From Sphingorhabdus lacus (lineage in GTDB: Bacteria; Pseudomonadota; Alphaproteobacteria; Sphingomonadales; Sphingomonadaceae), in contig NZ_CP035733.1 of assembly GCF_009768975.1 (NCBI RefSeq), positions 2,294,001 through 2,358,000 on the forward strand: a stretch of 64,000 nt of DNA, given 5' to 3'. The position numbers and the translations under genes are program-made. The notes beneath the pieces were generated by a model. The model did not search any database, was not told where the DNA came from, and saw nothing but the letters and a program-made list of their open reading frames with translations. This document shows, in pieces, positions 1 to 8,439 of this stretch; the stretch's first letter is position 1; each line of letters begins with the position of its first letter.

Positions 1-1152
1 CCATGGTGCATAGCCTGCTCGGACATATGAGCCGCCGCCGACTCTTACGGAAGTCCGAGCACTTATTACCACCGCATCTAAAGTCATGCCCCAGCTTGCA
101 TCGAACTCGTCAGCCATGCGTGGGATCCGGATATCCTGACCCGACAACAGGGCGCATAACGTTTCTTCTGCTCGCGTCCGGCAATTTGCAGGATTCAGCG
201 TTGCCGGGTCGAGATTGAACAAAGCGGAGTTGATAGGCTGGTCTGAACGAATGGTGATGAACCGGTTTCGACCCGGCCTAATCACGAAAGACTTTTGCTT
301 ATCTTCAAGCAAAGCGCCGGGTGCGACCGGTGCTTCACTAGCGAGCAAAAGTTGCAATTCCAGATCGGGATCAATCACCAATAAATATAGATACTGCGCC
401 GTTTTGCCCTCGTTACGCACGCCCAGGCTTACACGATCATTTTTCCGCAAATCGGTAAGTATCGAACTGCCCGACAATGGACACTCCCGTCCACCTGTTT
501 CTGCGCAGAGTGTGTACTCTGGAACCTGGGGTGTCTGTGCAAATGCTACGACAGCTCTAGCCCGGATGATTTTGCGTATCGCGCGATCAAAACGAACGCC
601 AAAATCCGGTGCGTCAGGATCACCTATCATGACACCATATTCCATCGGCTCTTGAACTGCTTCGACGTCATAATTGTGGGTGAAAAAGGAAATGTCCTCC
701 GCTGGCGCAATGTTGCGAGCCGGCGGGTTGAGCATATCCAGCAAAATGATCTGGCGGACATCCTCGATCGAGCGGCTCATTTCAAACTCTGCTGGCCAGC
801 CGATGCGCAAGGCAGCACTTTTCGTTACAAGCGCCTGCATCCGATCAAGATCGGCGCCCAGATTTGTACGGAAGCCGATTGCAACGGGCTGATATTCGGA
901 GCAGCCCTCATTTCCTGTCACCGTTTCGCCAATCACCGCCCCGGGAGCGACCCGTTCCGGCGCGCACGAGGGCAAAGGCGGCGGGACATAGGGCGGGACG
1001 GTTTCATCGTCCGCTATTGTCCCATCATCCGTTTCGAGTTGTTGCGCATAGCCAGGCTGGCTTGCGAGCGCGCTTACGCCGAACAAAAGGCCAATGGCCA
1101 ATTTGTGGCGGAAAGACCATGAAGTTTGGCGATTTGCCTGTAAGCGACGCAT
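1..1152 (-). CDS. Exported protein of unknown function, 3' end missing
   Basis: The reverse strand is open without a stop from an ATG at 1152 to the window edge (384 codons), so the C-terminus lies outside. A Shine-Dalgarno-like GGGGAGGGG lies 6 bases before the ATG. The N-terminus has a basic stretch, a hydrophobic core and an Ala-rich cleavage region ending near GYAQQ (about residue 38), so the product is probably periplasmic or outer-surface. A Pro-rich segment follows. A beta-rich part near residues 240-300 (VSLGVRNEGKTAQYLYLLVI, then a PGRN turn) resembles the DUF4384-type domains found in surface proteins and at the C-termini of caspase-like proteases. That resemblance is by eye only. 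It lies downstream of and co-directional with the SLOG-like gene, 104 bp away. Reading frames on the opposite strand here are shadows. Confidence 0.7.
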   Translation of the reverse strand, partial: MRRLQANRQTSWSFRHKLAIGLLFGVSALASQPGYAQQLETDDGTIADDETVPPYVPPPLPSCAPERVAPGAVIGETVTGNEGCSEYQPVAIGFRTNLGADLDRMQALVTKSAALRIGWPAEFEMSRSIEDVRQIILLDMLNPPARNIAPAEDISFFTHNYDVEAVQEPMEYGVMIGDPDAPDFGVRFDRAIRKIIRARAVVAFAQTPQVPEYTLCAETGGRECPLSGSSILTDLRKNDRVSLGVRNEGKTAQYLYLLVIDPDLELQLLLASEAPVAPGALLEDKQKSFVIRPGRNRFITIRSDQPINSALFNLDPATLNPANCRTRAEETLCALLSGQDIRIPRMADEFDASWGMTLDAVVISARTSVRVGGGSYVRAGYAPW

Positions 1153-1221
1153 CCAATACCCCTCCCCAAAGGTGGTTTCGGTGCGACCCTACGAACTGGA
1201 TAACATGACTTTACACTGGAC

Positions 1222-1244
1222 ACGACCCCAATGTTCGGGGTCGT
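1222..1244 (-). terminator. Hairpin after the SLOG-like gene
   Basis: An 8-base perfect inverted repeat (ACGACCCC / GGGGTCGT) with a 7-base loop lies 13 bases after the stop codon at 1257. There is no clear T-run on either side, so it is a weak or attenuating terminator candidate between this gene and the exported protein that follows. Confidence 0.45.
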
Positions 1245-1256
1245 TATACTATGCTT

Positions 1257-3245
1257 TCAAACGGGAACAGTGATATGCTTCCCGCCGAAAACGGACTGCC
1301 AATTTTCGATCTCGTCAACGACAATGTCGTCAATGCCGTGGGCTAGGCCGGACACGCGGGCATAGCTGATGTCGCTGTCGGGCGCAGCCAGCAGCAAGGC
1401 AATGCGTGTTTCGACATCACCCAGTTTTTGCGCCGTAATCTCGGAAATCGCAGCGAACCGTTCGAAGTCTCCGAAATAATGTATTCCGGCCAAAGCGCCG
1501 CCCAGGGTTGGGAAGAGCACGCCAAGAAAAGTGAACATCTTCGCGACATCATGGGGCAAGTTGTGCGGAACGAAGCCCATTTTTGCTCCAATCTCGATCA
1601 AAAGATAGGCAGCGACGGACAACACCGCAGACAAAAAGAGCATTTCCGAACAGCGGTGCAAATTATGCTGGGTACGCTTCAGGCGGGCGGCTTTGCCCAA
1701 ATGATATGTCCTCTGCGGCACAACATGATGGTCGCGCATCAGCGTCAGGACTGCCCGCAAATAGGTCGAGGTTACCTGCATCCGTGGCAAGCCGATGGCA
1801 CGCAAGGCGTGGCGGACATGCCATTCTGGCCAGTTTCCCTTTGGCCCTCTTGGCCAGCGTCCGGTCGAGCGTGCTGCGCCGAGCAACAGCAAGAGCGGTG
1901 CATGGCGGAAATATTCCGCGACACGCCGCGTCTCGAACCACCGCTCATGCCATTTGCGGCTTTTGCCTGTTAGAAAAATGACGACGATCGCGGTGAGCAG
2001 CAGAAACTCGAACGCCGCAAAGCCCCATTTTTGTTCTATGGTTGCAAAAGGCAGATAGCCGATACCCCCGATGATTGCGAAGGCAGAAAGTAGGAAGCTC
2101 GCCACCATGCCCCCGCGATAGGCATCGGACAGCCATGTAGAGACCCCGTCGGCCCATGCATATGGCTTCAAGACATCGGTTCCGATCCGCTGGGCGAGCG
2201 CAACATCGCCACCCGGTAGAGCAGCCACCGCAGCTAACATGGGCGCGCCGTTGCCCTGGGCAATCGCGTCGGGATGTTCGTAATATTGGCGCAGACTGCG
2301 CAACGCGCCAAGGCCGGGATTGCCGAATATGGCCTCGATCCTACGGTAGGCATGGAAGAAGCGGTTGCTCTTTCCCCGCCAAATCCGGTTTGTATGTGCA
2401 TTCTGCCATGTGTCGCCAACGGGGCACAGCGCCTCGCGAACGACCGAGCGGATGACGACCTCGGTGTCTGCTGAAGCGGGACGACCCGCCAGTCCGGCCA
2501 GCTCTTCGGTCGCTCGCAACAAATGCCACCGATCGGGATTGCCCGCGTCTAGCCAGATCACCGCGATCCCCTGTTCCAGCGCGCTTTCAATCGTGTGCCG
2601 CGTGCCCCCGATATTACCGCGCGTGACGCCGTCCCAGATACCGATCAATATATCGGAATGCTCCACCATGACCCGCGCAGCGATGGCGGCCCTGTCGGAA
2701 CAGATAGCGACGAAATCCTGTTCTGCCGCGCGATTGTCCCGTTCGGCCAGGTGCTTGCGGTATAGCCTCTCAACTTCAAGGTCCTGGTCCGCCAATTCAA
2801 ATATCTGCGCTTTGGCAGCAATATTTCTGATTTCGGCGGCACGCTCGGCGCTTTCCGTGTCCAACGCCATGCCGCCGTCAAGCAGTGCCTGCATGTCATC
2901 CACATGCACAGGCTGGGCATTGATGGCGAGATTGAGCGTCTGGCCAAAAGGCAGAGGCGCAATGACGGGCCAACCTTTGCTCTGCACCGCATCGACCGCC
3001 ATCAAGTCTGCACCATAGGCCAACATCGAATGCAAACGGATGCTTGGAAGTTCTCCGCGTCCCTCACACCCGGATTCCTCGATCGCAATCCTGCCGAGCA
3101 GATCCATCAGAGCCGAGAGACTTTGCGCGATCGCAGCTTTGTTTTTCGCAAATACGGGGTGACGGCTGCGATGGCCAGTAATAGCAATATCCAGCGTTAC
3201 CGCCGGAGGGCGCAGAACAGAACTGCCGACATCGTCGCGTTGCAT
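1257..3245 (-). CDS. SLOG-like sensor domain fused to SLATT-like membrane helices
   Basis: About 662 residues from an ATG at 3245; a TTG at 3281 is an alternative start. The N-terminal part is Rossmann-like and matches the SLOG/DprA-like pattern: ITGHR at residues 23-27, LAYGAD near 76, a LPFG loop near 98, GIWDG near 202 and GGT near 213, where nucleotide ligands bind in this superfamily. Two hydrophobic hairpins follow (about 378-398 and 409-426; 533-551 and 571-590). The first is trailed by an RRVAEYFRH segment of the kind seen after SLATT two-helix effectors. In Burroughs-type conflict systems, SLOG domains sense nucleotide signals and SLATT helices are predicted pore-forming effectors, so a membrane-damaging immune effector is the best guess. 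No nucleotidyltransferase is visible next to it; the adjacent co-directional gene is an exported protein. Assignment is from motifs alone. Confidence 0.7.
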   Translation of the reverse strand: MQRDDVGSSVLRPPAVTLDIAITGHRSRHPVFAKNKAAIAQSLSALMDLLGRIAIEESGCEGRGELPSIRLHSMLAYGADLMAVDAVQSKGWPVIAPLPFGQTLNLAINAQPVHVDDMQALLDGGMALDTESAERAAEIRNIAAKAQIFELADQDLEVERLYRKHLAERDNRAAEQDFVAICSDRAAIAARVMVEHSDILIGIWDGVTRGNIGGTRHTIESALEQGIAVIWLDAGNPDRWHLLRATEELAGLAGRPASADTEVVIRSVVREALCPVGDTWQNAHTNRIWRGKSNRFFHAYRRIEAIFGNPGLGALRSLRQYYEHPDAIAQGNGAPMLAAVAALPGGDVALAQRIGTDVLKPYAWADGVSTWLSDAYRGGMVASFLLSAFAIIGGIGYLPFATIEQKWGFAAFEFLLLTAIVVIFLTGKSRKWHERWFETRRVAEYFRHAPLLLLLGAARSTGRWPRGPKGNWPEWHVRHALRAIGLPRMQVTSTYLRAVLTLMRDHHVVPQRTYHLGKAARLKRTQHNLHRCSEMLFLSAVLSVAAYLLIEIGAKMGFVPHNLPHDVAKMFTFLGVLFPTLGGALAGIHYFGDFERFAAISEITAQKLGDVETRIALLLAAPDSDISYARVSGLAHGIDDIVVDEIENWQSVFGGKHITVPV

Positions 3246-3425
3246 GCGGCTAATACGTCCTTCCCTATCCCGGTTGACCAAGACCTAGAACCGGATCGCC
3301 ATTTGTTCAAGCATCCTGCGCAGGGTTGCCTCACCGCACGGGATTTGTTAGCGCCACTTCGCGACCGCACGATATTGTCCCCGTTCTTTCGGGCCGATAA
3401 TCGAATAATGCCGGGTGCCCTTATC

Positions 3426-4673
3426 ATGACCTCTTCCCGTTATTCCAAGACAGCAATGGCTCTGCACTGGAGCCTCGCGTTAGCTCTTGTTTTCCAGATC
3501 GGCCTGGGCTGGCAATTTGAAACCCTGAACCGCGGCCCCAACCTTTTTGCTCTTTACCAGCTGCACAAATCTGTGGGCATAGCCATCCTAGTGCTTAGCC
3601 TTGCGCGGCTTGCGATCCGCATCTGGCGTCCACAGCCGATGCCTTTGGCCGATACACTCTGGTCCCGCTATATGGCCAATCTCGTGCATGGTGCGTTCTA
3701 TGTGGTCCTCATTGGCGGGCCACTGACCGGCTGGCTTCTGGTTTCAAGCTCTAAGATCGCGGTTCCGACGGTGCTGTTCGGTATCCTACCTTTTCCACAC
3801 TTGCCCGTCGGACATGCCGTGCATGCGCCAGCCGAGGCAATCCATGCGCAACTGGCATGGCTGACTATTGCCCTACTGCTGCTGCACGTTGTCGGCGCAG
3901 TGCGGCATCAATTCTTCAAAGATGAGGATATTCTGCAGCGGATGCTGCCTTGGCTACTAAAGCAAAGATCGAATTCTGCGGTTGCGATAGCAGCGGCCTT
4001 AGCCGCATTGGGAATCGCTTATGCGGTAGGGGCCTCACTCGTGCTGACCAATACAAAGCCATCAACTCCGCCCAAACTACAATCTCCGGCGCCTGCAACT
4101 GCGGCACCAGCAATTGCCCCGCCCAAAGGGGAGGAAACGTCGAAGACAGCGGACGAACAGGATTTAGCCGCGCCCGTCAAAAAATGGCGAGTTTCCCAAG
4201 GTGGAAGGCTTGCCTTCACGGCCGATTGGAACGGAACACCCATAAATGGAACCTTTCGACGGTGGAGCAGCGATATTCGCTTCAGTCCGGACGATCTGGC
4301 GCAGTCGCGCGTGCAGGTGACCATCGATTTGGGATCCGCCAGTACTGCCGATAGCCAGCGCGATGAAATGCTGCTGGGCGAAGGCTTTCTGGATGTGGCC
4401 ACACACCCCAAGGCCGTTTTTTCTTCGTCCGAAATCAAGCTGGTCCGGGGCGACACATATCGCGCACGCGGCACATTGAGCCTGCTTGGCGAAGCACATC
4501 CGGTAACACTCGACTTCAGATTGAAGATCGATGGAACGACAGCCAAAGTATCCGGCTCATCGAGCCTCCGCCGGACTCAGTTCGGGGTAGGTAGCGGTGA
4601 ATGGGCAACGACTGGCGAGATTGCCGATGCAGTGACCATCGCTTTTAATTTCTCGGCACAGTCTGCTCCTTAG
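3426..4673 (+). CDS. Cytochrome b561 domain fused to a YceI domain
   Basis: About 415 residues. Residues 1-180 form a four-helix cytochrome b561-like membrane domain with His at 14, 47, 88 and 154 as candidate haem ligands; the start RYSKTAMALHW is typical of the family. A fifth helix at about 183-206 and a Pro/Ala linker lead to a periplasmic YceI-like lipocalin fold (about 250-412, ending in VTIAFNFSA), which in other bacteria binds polyprenyl or quinone-like lipids. The fusion suggests electron exchange with a lipid quinone or a quinone-related stress role at the inner membrane. The long upstream extension of the frame is antisense to the SLOG-like gene and was rejected. An ATG 18 bases upstream is an equally possible start. 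The gene is divergent from the SLOG-like gene. Confidence 0.85.
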   Translation: MTSSRYSKTAMALHWSLALALVFQIGLGWQFETLNRGPNLFALYQLHKSVGIAILVLSLARLAIRIWRPQPMPLADTLWSRYMANLVHGAFYVVLIGGPLTGWLLVSSSKIAVPTVLFGILPFPHLPVGHAVHAPAEAIHAQLAWLTIALLLLHVVGAVRHQFFKDEDILQRMLPWLLKQRSNSAVAIAAALAALGIAYAVGASLVLTNTKPSTPPKLQSPAPATAAPAIAPPKGEETSKTADEQDLAAPVKKWRVSQGGRLAFTADWNGTPINGTFRRWSSDIRFSPDDLAQSRVQVTIDLGSASTADSQRDEMLLGEGFLDVATHPKAVFSSSEIKLVRGDTYRARGTLSLLGEAHPVTLDFRLKIDGTTAKVSGSSSLRRTQFGVGSGEWATTGEIADAVTIAFNFSAQSAP

Positions 4674-4777
4674 CCCCAGCATTTTACATGATTTGGCAAA
4701 CTGTTGCAGCTTTCCCACAGTAGACGAATTATCGGTAATTCAGCTCCGTTTTGGATGTGTGGATAGCCTGTTGGTTC

Positions 4778-4805
4778 TTGACTAACAGCCCCGCTTTGTT
4801 ATGCC
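4778..4805 (+). promoter_or_regulatory. Candidate sigma-70 promoter of a small RNA
   Basis: TTGACT at 4778-4783 is separated by 16 bases from TATGCC at 4800-4805. It lies in a gene-free stretch and points at a strong downstream terminator. The -10 element is only a partial match. Confidence 0.35.
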
Positions 4806-4811
4806 CTATTG

Positions 4812-4950
4812 ACATAGGAAAGAATCGGGTGTGGGGGCACGCTCCGTCCGGAGAGCCATTCCGATTTTAACAATGCCTAACGGTGAATTGCGACCCCATC
4901 GATGGGCATCCACGCTCTCCTCTTCCCACAATGAGGAGAGCTTTTCTTTT
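4812..4950 (+). ncRNA. Candidate free-standing small RNA
   Basis: The 334-bp gap between two convergent genes contains no supportable coding frame but has a promoter-like element, several stems and a strong rho-independent terminator, all on the plus strand. Visible pairings: AATCGG (4823-4828) with CCGATT (4861-4866); GCTCC/GGAGAGC around 4841-4855; ATGCC (4873-4877) with GGCAT (4905-4909); a 12-base palindrome CCCATCGATGGG; and GTGTGG (4829-4834) with CCACGC (4910-4915), which competes with the first stem. It does not match my memory of SRP RNA, tmRNA, RNase P or 6S RNA. It could instead be a long 3' UTR of the b561-YceI gene. Confidence 0.45.
4914..4950 (+). terminator. Strong rho-independent terminator
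   Basis: A 9-base perfect stem GCTCTCCTC / GAGGAGAGC with a 10-base loop is followed by TTTTCTTTTT on the plus strand. It ends either the candidate small RNA or the b561-YceI transcript about 240 bases downstream of that gene's stop. Confidence 0.8.
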
Positions 4951-4973
4951 TCTAAGCTCTAAACAAAGGTGAA

Positions 4974-4997
4974 GCGCCCCGGACTGTGCCGAGGCGC
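4974..4997 (-). terminator. Terminator-like hairpin after the M3 peptidase
   Basis: An interrupted stem (GCGCC-CGG / CCG-GGCGC) lies just after the reverse-strand stop at 5008. There is no clean T-run. It faces the plus-strand terminator, as expected between convergent units. Confidence 0.4.
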
Positions 4998-5007
4998 CCC
5001 AAACATG

Positions 5008-7140
5008 TCATTCTCCGGTCGGGAAACCGCGCTTCTTCATGATATATTTCACGTCTGGATCGCGTCCACGGAATGCGCGATAGGCTTCAATCCGGTCAGT
5101 TTCATTGCCGGTTGCCAGCAACATCGAACGAAAACGCTCTGCCGTCTCCTTATCCCAGACATCGCCCTTTTCGGTAAAGGCTGCCCATGTGTCGGCGTCC
5201 ATAGTCTCGGACCAGAGGTAGCTGTAATAGCCGGCGGAATAGCCATCGTCAGCAAACAGATGGTTAAACTGCGGCAGGCGATGCCGCATGACCATCTCCT
5301 TCGGCATACCAATTTCTGCCAAGGTATCGCGCTCAAAAGCTGCCGGGTCTGCCACAGGGGTCGACCTGTTATGTAGCTTCATGTCTAGAATGGCGCTCGA
5401 CAAATACTCGACCGTTGCAAAACCTTGGTTGAACGTATCGCTCGCCTTGATCTTTTCCACCAGCGCGGCCGGAATTGGCTCGCCGGTTTTGTAATGTTTG
5501 GCGTAGGTATTGAGGATATAGGGAGTGAGAAGCCAATTCTCGTTCACCTGGCTTGGATACTCCACGAAATCGCGCGGGGTTCCGCCGAGGCCGGGCCATG
5601 TAATATCCGAATTGAGATAATGAATGGCGTGGCCGAATTCGTGAAACAGTGTTGACGCATCGTCGATACTGATCAGCGTCGGCACAACATCAGCGCCGGG
5701 CACAAAGTTATTGTTGTTAGATGCCAGCACAATGTCATTTTTGCCGCCCAGCTTGTGCTGGCTGCGGTAAGTCGTCATCCACGCGCCTGATCTCTTTCCG
5801 GCACGAGCAAAATTGTCGAGATAGAATAGCCCTATCATCTTGCCATCACGTTTGACTTCGAATGTCCGCACTTGGGGTTCGAATACGGGCACCGTTCCCG
5901 TATTTTCAGTAAAGCTCATACCGTAGAGTTTGCCCGCGGCATCAAACATGGCGGCTACCATATTGTCGAGTTGGAAATAGGGTTTAATGGCCTCCTGATC
6001 GAGGTCATATTTCGCCTTGCGTACTTTCTCGGCGTAGAAGCGGTAATCCCATGGCTCGATAGTGATGCCGTCCGCATTGGCGATGGCTTGCATATCGGCA
6101 ACTTCTTCTTTGACGCGTGCGACGGCCGCCGGCCACACTTTCATCATAAGATCCATCGCCCGATCGGGGTCTTTAGCCATCGTGTCCGCCATGCGGTAAT
6201 GGGCGTGCGTCGGAAAGCCGAGAATCTCGGCACGTTCTTGACGTAGTTTCAATATTTCAGCGATGGTAGCGTTGGTATCGTTCGCCCCACCATTATCGCC
6301 GCGCTTGGTAAAGGCACGCCATACCTTCTCACGCAAGTCGCGGCGGGTAGAATTTTCGAGGAAGGGCTGAACTGCGGACCGTGTGTTGACGACAGCCCAA
6401 CCGGTCTTGCCCTTCTCCTTTGCGGCCGCACTGAGCGCCGCCACGAAAGTTTCAGGCAATCCCGCAAGATCGGCTTCCTTGTCTATCCGGATAAAGCTTT
6501 CTTCATCCGCTAGAACCTTTTCGGAAAAAGCCGAGAATTTCTTCGACAAGTCGGTTTCAATGCCGATCACCTGCGCCTTTTTAGCGGCGTTGAGCAATGC
6601 GCCATTACGCACGAGGCTATCGTAGGTACGCTCCAGCAAACGCATCTGCTTCGCGTCGAGGTTGAGCGAAGCGCGCTGGTCGTAAAGAAATTTCACGCGC
6701 TGGAAATATCGCGCGTCGAGCGTCAACTCGGAGAAAAAGGCGCTTACCTTTGGCTCCCATTCAGCCTGGATCTTGCGCACTTCGGGGCTGGACAAGTTCG
6801 ACGAATGTACGCCCCAAATGGAGAATAGCCGCCCCATTTTTTCGCCGGATAATTCGCTGGCCGTGATCGTGTTGTCGAATGTGATTGGCCCGGGCGTCTC
6901 CAGGATCGCTTCAAATTCGGCTTTATAGGCAGCCATTGCCGCCTGAAATGCGGATGGAAATTGCGACACCTTCACCTGATCCCAAGGCGGAACGCCACCA
7001 TAAGGTCCTGTCCATTCCTGCAACAAAGCAGGCTCAGAATTCTGGGCGGCTTTCATTTCCTTGGCATCAGCAACCGCAGTCATGGCGACCCCGGAGATTG
7101 AAAGCACCGCAGCACTTGCCAGCATTTTTCCCATTTTCAC
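5008..7140 (-). CDS. dcp: Exported M3 family peptidyl-dipeptidase (Dcp-like)
   Basis: About 710 residues with a signal peptide (MLASAAVLSISGVAMTAVADA), so periplasmic, unlike the mostly cytoplasmic E. coli Dcp/PrlC. The zinc motif HEFGH lies at residues 500-504, followed by the M3-typical HYLNSDITW and the distal substrate region GYYSYLWSETMDADTWAAF. M3 enzymes of this type remove C-terminal dipeptides from oligopeptides. Start: GAGGAG at 7149-7154 is ideally spaced (8 bases) from a GTG at 7140; the longer frame to 7149 would overlap that ribosome site, and an ATG at 7134 is the other option. Divergent from a winged-helix regulator across a 211-bp gap that carries an inverted repeat. Confidence 0.92.
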   Translation of the reverse strand: MKMGKMLASAAVLSISGVAMTAVADAKEMKAAQNSEPALLQEWTGPYGGVPPWDQVKVSQFPSAFQAAMAAYKAEFEAILETPGPITFDNTITASELSGEKMGRLFSIWGVHSSNLSSPEVRKIQAEWEPKVSAFFSELTLDARYFQRVKFLYDQRASLNLDAKQMRLLERTYDSLVRNGALLNAAKKAQVIGIETDLSKKFSAFSEKVLADEESFIRIDKEADLAGLPETFVAALSAAAKEKGKTGWAVVNTRSAVQPFLENSTRRDLREKVWRAFTKRGDNGGANDTNATIAEILKLRQERAEILGFPTHAHYRMADTMAKDPDRAMDLMMKVWPAAVARVKEEVADMQAIANADGITIEPWDYRFYAEKVRKAKYDLDQEAIKPYFQLDNMVAAMFDAAGKLYGMSFTENTGTVPVFEPQVRTFEVKRDGKMIGLFYLDNFARAGKRSGAWMTTYRSQHKLGGKNDIVLASNNNNFVPGADVVPTLISIDDASTLFHEFGHAIHYLNSDITWPGLGGTPRDFVEYPSQVNENWLLTPYILNTYAKHYKTGEPIPAALVEKIKASDTFNQGFATVEYLSSAILDMKLHNRSTPVADPAAFERDTLAEIGMPKEMVMRHRLPQFNHLFADDGYSAGYYSYLWSETMDADTWAAFTEKGDVWDKETAERFRSMLLATGNETDRIEAYRAFRGRDPDVKYIMKKRGFPTGE

Positions 7141-7184
7141 GCATATCACTCCTCAAAAGACAGACTGCAGGGGGTATGGCACCC

Positions 7185-7208
7185 ACTCCTGCGCAGATGA
7201 GCAGGAGT
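7185..7208. promoter_or_regulatory. Inverted repeat between divergent genes
   Basis: Perfect 8-base arms ACTCCTGC and GCAGGAGT with an 8-base spacer lie 45 bases upstream of the M3 peptidase start and 144 bases upstream of the regulator. The size and position would suit an operator for the divergently encoded winged-helix protein. A hairpin in the peptidase leader is the alternative. Confidence 0.4.
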
Positions 7209-7351
7209 AGCCTTTGCGCTTCGGTCATGCAAATGCCCGTTTCAAAGGCACAAACGTCTCCATTATGGAGCGAAACCAAACAGCTATTTAGATATTGAAT
7301 TTAATAGATTTTTCGTCGAAACCATGCCTCAGAATGTCGAGGAGACGAAAT

Positions 7352-8275
7352 TTGGATGCCCGCTTCGACTCTCAATCGCTGCGCATGACAGCCATGATTC
7401 AGGCCGTTTCAAACCAAAGGGCGCAGTCTCTTTCGTTGCTTGCGCATGTTTCGGGCTATGCGACCAAAGCGTGGAACCCGGATCAGCCGTCTGACATTAT
7501 CTTGGTAGACCTTTGCTCCGAAACGGAGAGGCTACAGGATTTCTTGTCCGATTTAGTGCGATATCTCGAGCGTTATCGTAGTGTCGCTGTGGTGTGGACA
7601 TCGCTTAATGAGTTGGAGGCAGCCTATGCTATCTTGCCCCAAGCGCGATGCCATTTCCTGATCGACGCCGACGATGTGGAATCGGTGCCAATTTTGGCAG
7701 GGGCATTGGGACGTCGCGGAATGAACCGAGTGCACGACAAAGACCGTCTAGTGGAATTCGGTTCACTGCACCGGATCAGTGATGAACTTGCCGAATTCGC
7801 TCGGACTTTGGCCAAAATTGCGGAGTCCGATACGCCCTCGGCTATGGCCGACAAGCCCGTTTCGTTTCGACCCGCGCCCTTGGGAGGATTCCAGCCCTTT
7901 CCGACGAAAGCGGCGGCTACCCCGGCTTCGCTGACCCCGGAGAGATTGCGCGAGATTATCCGGCTGCGGCGGCAGCAGGAACGCTTTTTTGACAATAGCC
8001 TTTTTGCCGATCCTGCTTGGGACATACTCCTCGACCTGAAAGCAGCGCAGCTTGAAAAGCAAATGGTGTCTGTGTCGAGCCTTTGTATCGCGACAGCGGT
8101 ACCGCCAACCACCGCCTTACGCTGGATTTCCGCAATGACCGAAAGCGGAATGTTGATCCGGCAGCAAGATCCGGACGACGCCCGGCGGGTTTTCATTCTT
8201 CTTTCGGAGGAAACAAACGCCAGAATCAAGGATTATTTTGCCTCCATTGCCGATCGTCTCGTACAAATTATCTGA
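7352..8275 (+). CDS. Winged-helix regulator with a degenerate receiver-like N-terminus
   Basis: About 307 residues from a TTG at 7352, chosen because GAGGAG at 7339-7344 is 7 bases upstream; ATG at 7334 or 7385 are alternatives. The C-terminal third (from about residue 195, RLREIIRLRRQQERFF) looks like a MarR-type winged helix: a recognition-helix segment SSLCIATAVPPTTALRWIS, then a wing with DPDDARRVFI and a terminal helix. The N-terminal 110 residues have an alternating strand/helix pattern (IILVDL, VAVVWTS, HFLIDADD) like a response-regulator receiver but without a convincing acidic phosphorylation pocket. Probably a DNA-binding regulator, perhaps of the divergent peptidase gene. The ligand is unknown. 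Confidence 0.75.
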   Translation: MDARFDSQSLRMTAMIQAVSNQRAQSLSLLAHVSGYATKAWNPDQPSDIILVDLCSETERLQDFLSDLVRYLERYRSVAVVWTSLNELEAAYAILPQARCHFLIDADDVESVPILAGALGRRGMNRVHDKDRLVEFGSLHRISDELAEFARTLAKIAESDTPSAMADKPVSFRPAPLGGFQPFPTKAAATPASLTPERLREIIRLRRQQERFFDNSLFADPAWDILLDLKAAQLEKQMVSVSSLCIATAVPPTTALRWISAMTESGMLIRQQDPDDARRVFILLSEETNARIKDYFASIADRLVQII

Positions 8276-8282
8276 ATACTCT

Positions 8283-8306
8283 TGCCAAAGGCGCAGCGCT
8301 TTGGCA
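8283..8306 (+). terminator. Hairpin after the regulator gene
   Basis: Perfect 8-base arms TGCCAAAG / CTTTGGCA with an 8-base loop begin 8 bases after the stop codon. No T-run follows, so termination strength is uncertain. Confidence 0.5.
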
Positions 8307-8326
8307 AAGGCGCGCTTCCCCACCGG

Positions 8327-8402
8327 GGGCGCTTAGCTCAGTTGGTAGAGCATCTCGTTTACACCGAGAGGGTCAGCGGTTCGAGCCCGTTAGCGCCCAC
8401 CA
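8327..8402 (+). tRNA. tRNA-Val, anticodon TAC
   Basis: A full cloverleaf can be drawn. Acceptor arms GGGCGCT and AGCGCCC pair, the D-loop has AGCTCAGTTGGTAGAGC, the anticodon stem CTCGT/ACGAG-like arms enclose TTTACAC with anticodon TAC, and the T-loop has GGTTCGAGCCC. Discriminator A and an encoded CCA end the gene. It reads valine GUA and, by wobble, other GUN codons. Confidence 0.95.
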
Positions 8403-8439
8403 TTTTTCAGAATTAGGCTGAAAAATAAGGAGAAAGCTC

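Noticed and set aside
3-1208. Several forward open frames at the left edge
   Set aside because: They are shadows of a reverse-strand gene open from 1152 to the edge that has a ribosome site and signal peptide; they lack ribosome sites and recognisable motifs.
2904-3425. 174-residue N-terminal extension of the b561-YceI protein
   Set aside because: It is antisense to the SLOG-like gene and precedes a normal cytochrome b561 start; no domain is visible in it.
4812-4950. Identity as 6S RNA, SRP RNA or tmRNA
   Set aside because: The closing stem, the GGAAG-type SRP loop and the tmRNA tag region could not be found, so it is left as an unnamed candidate.
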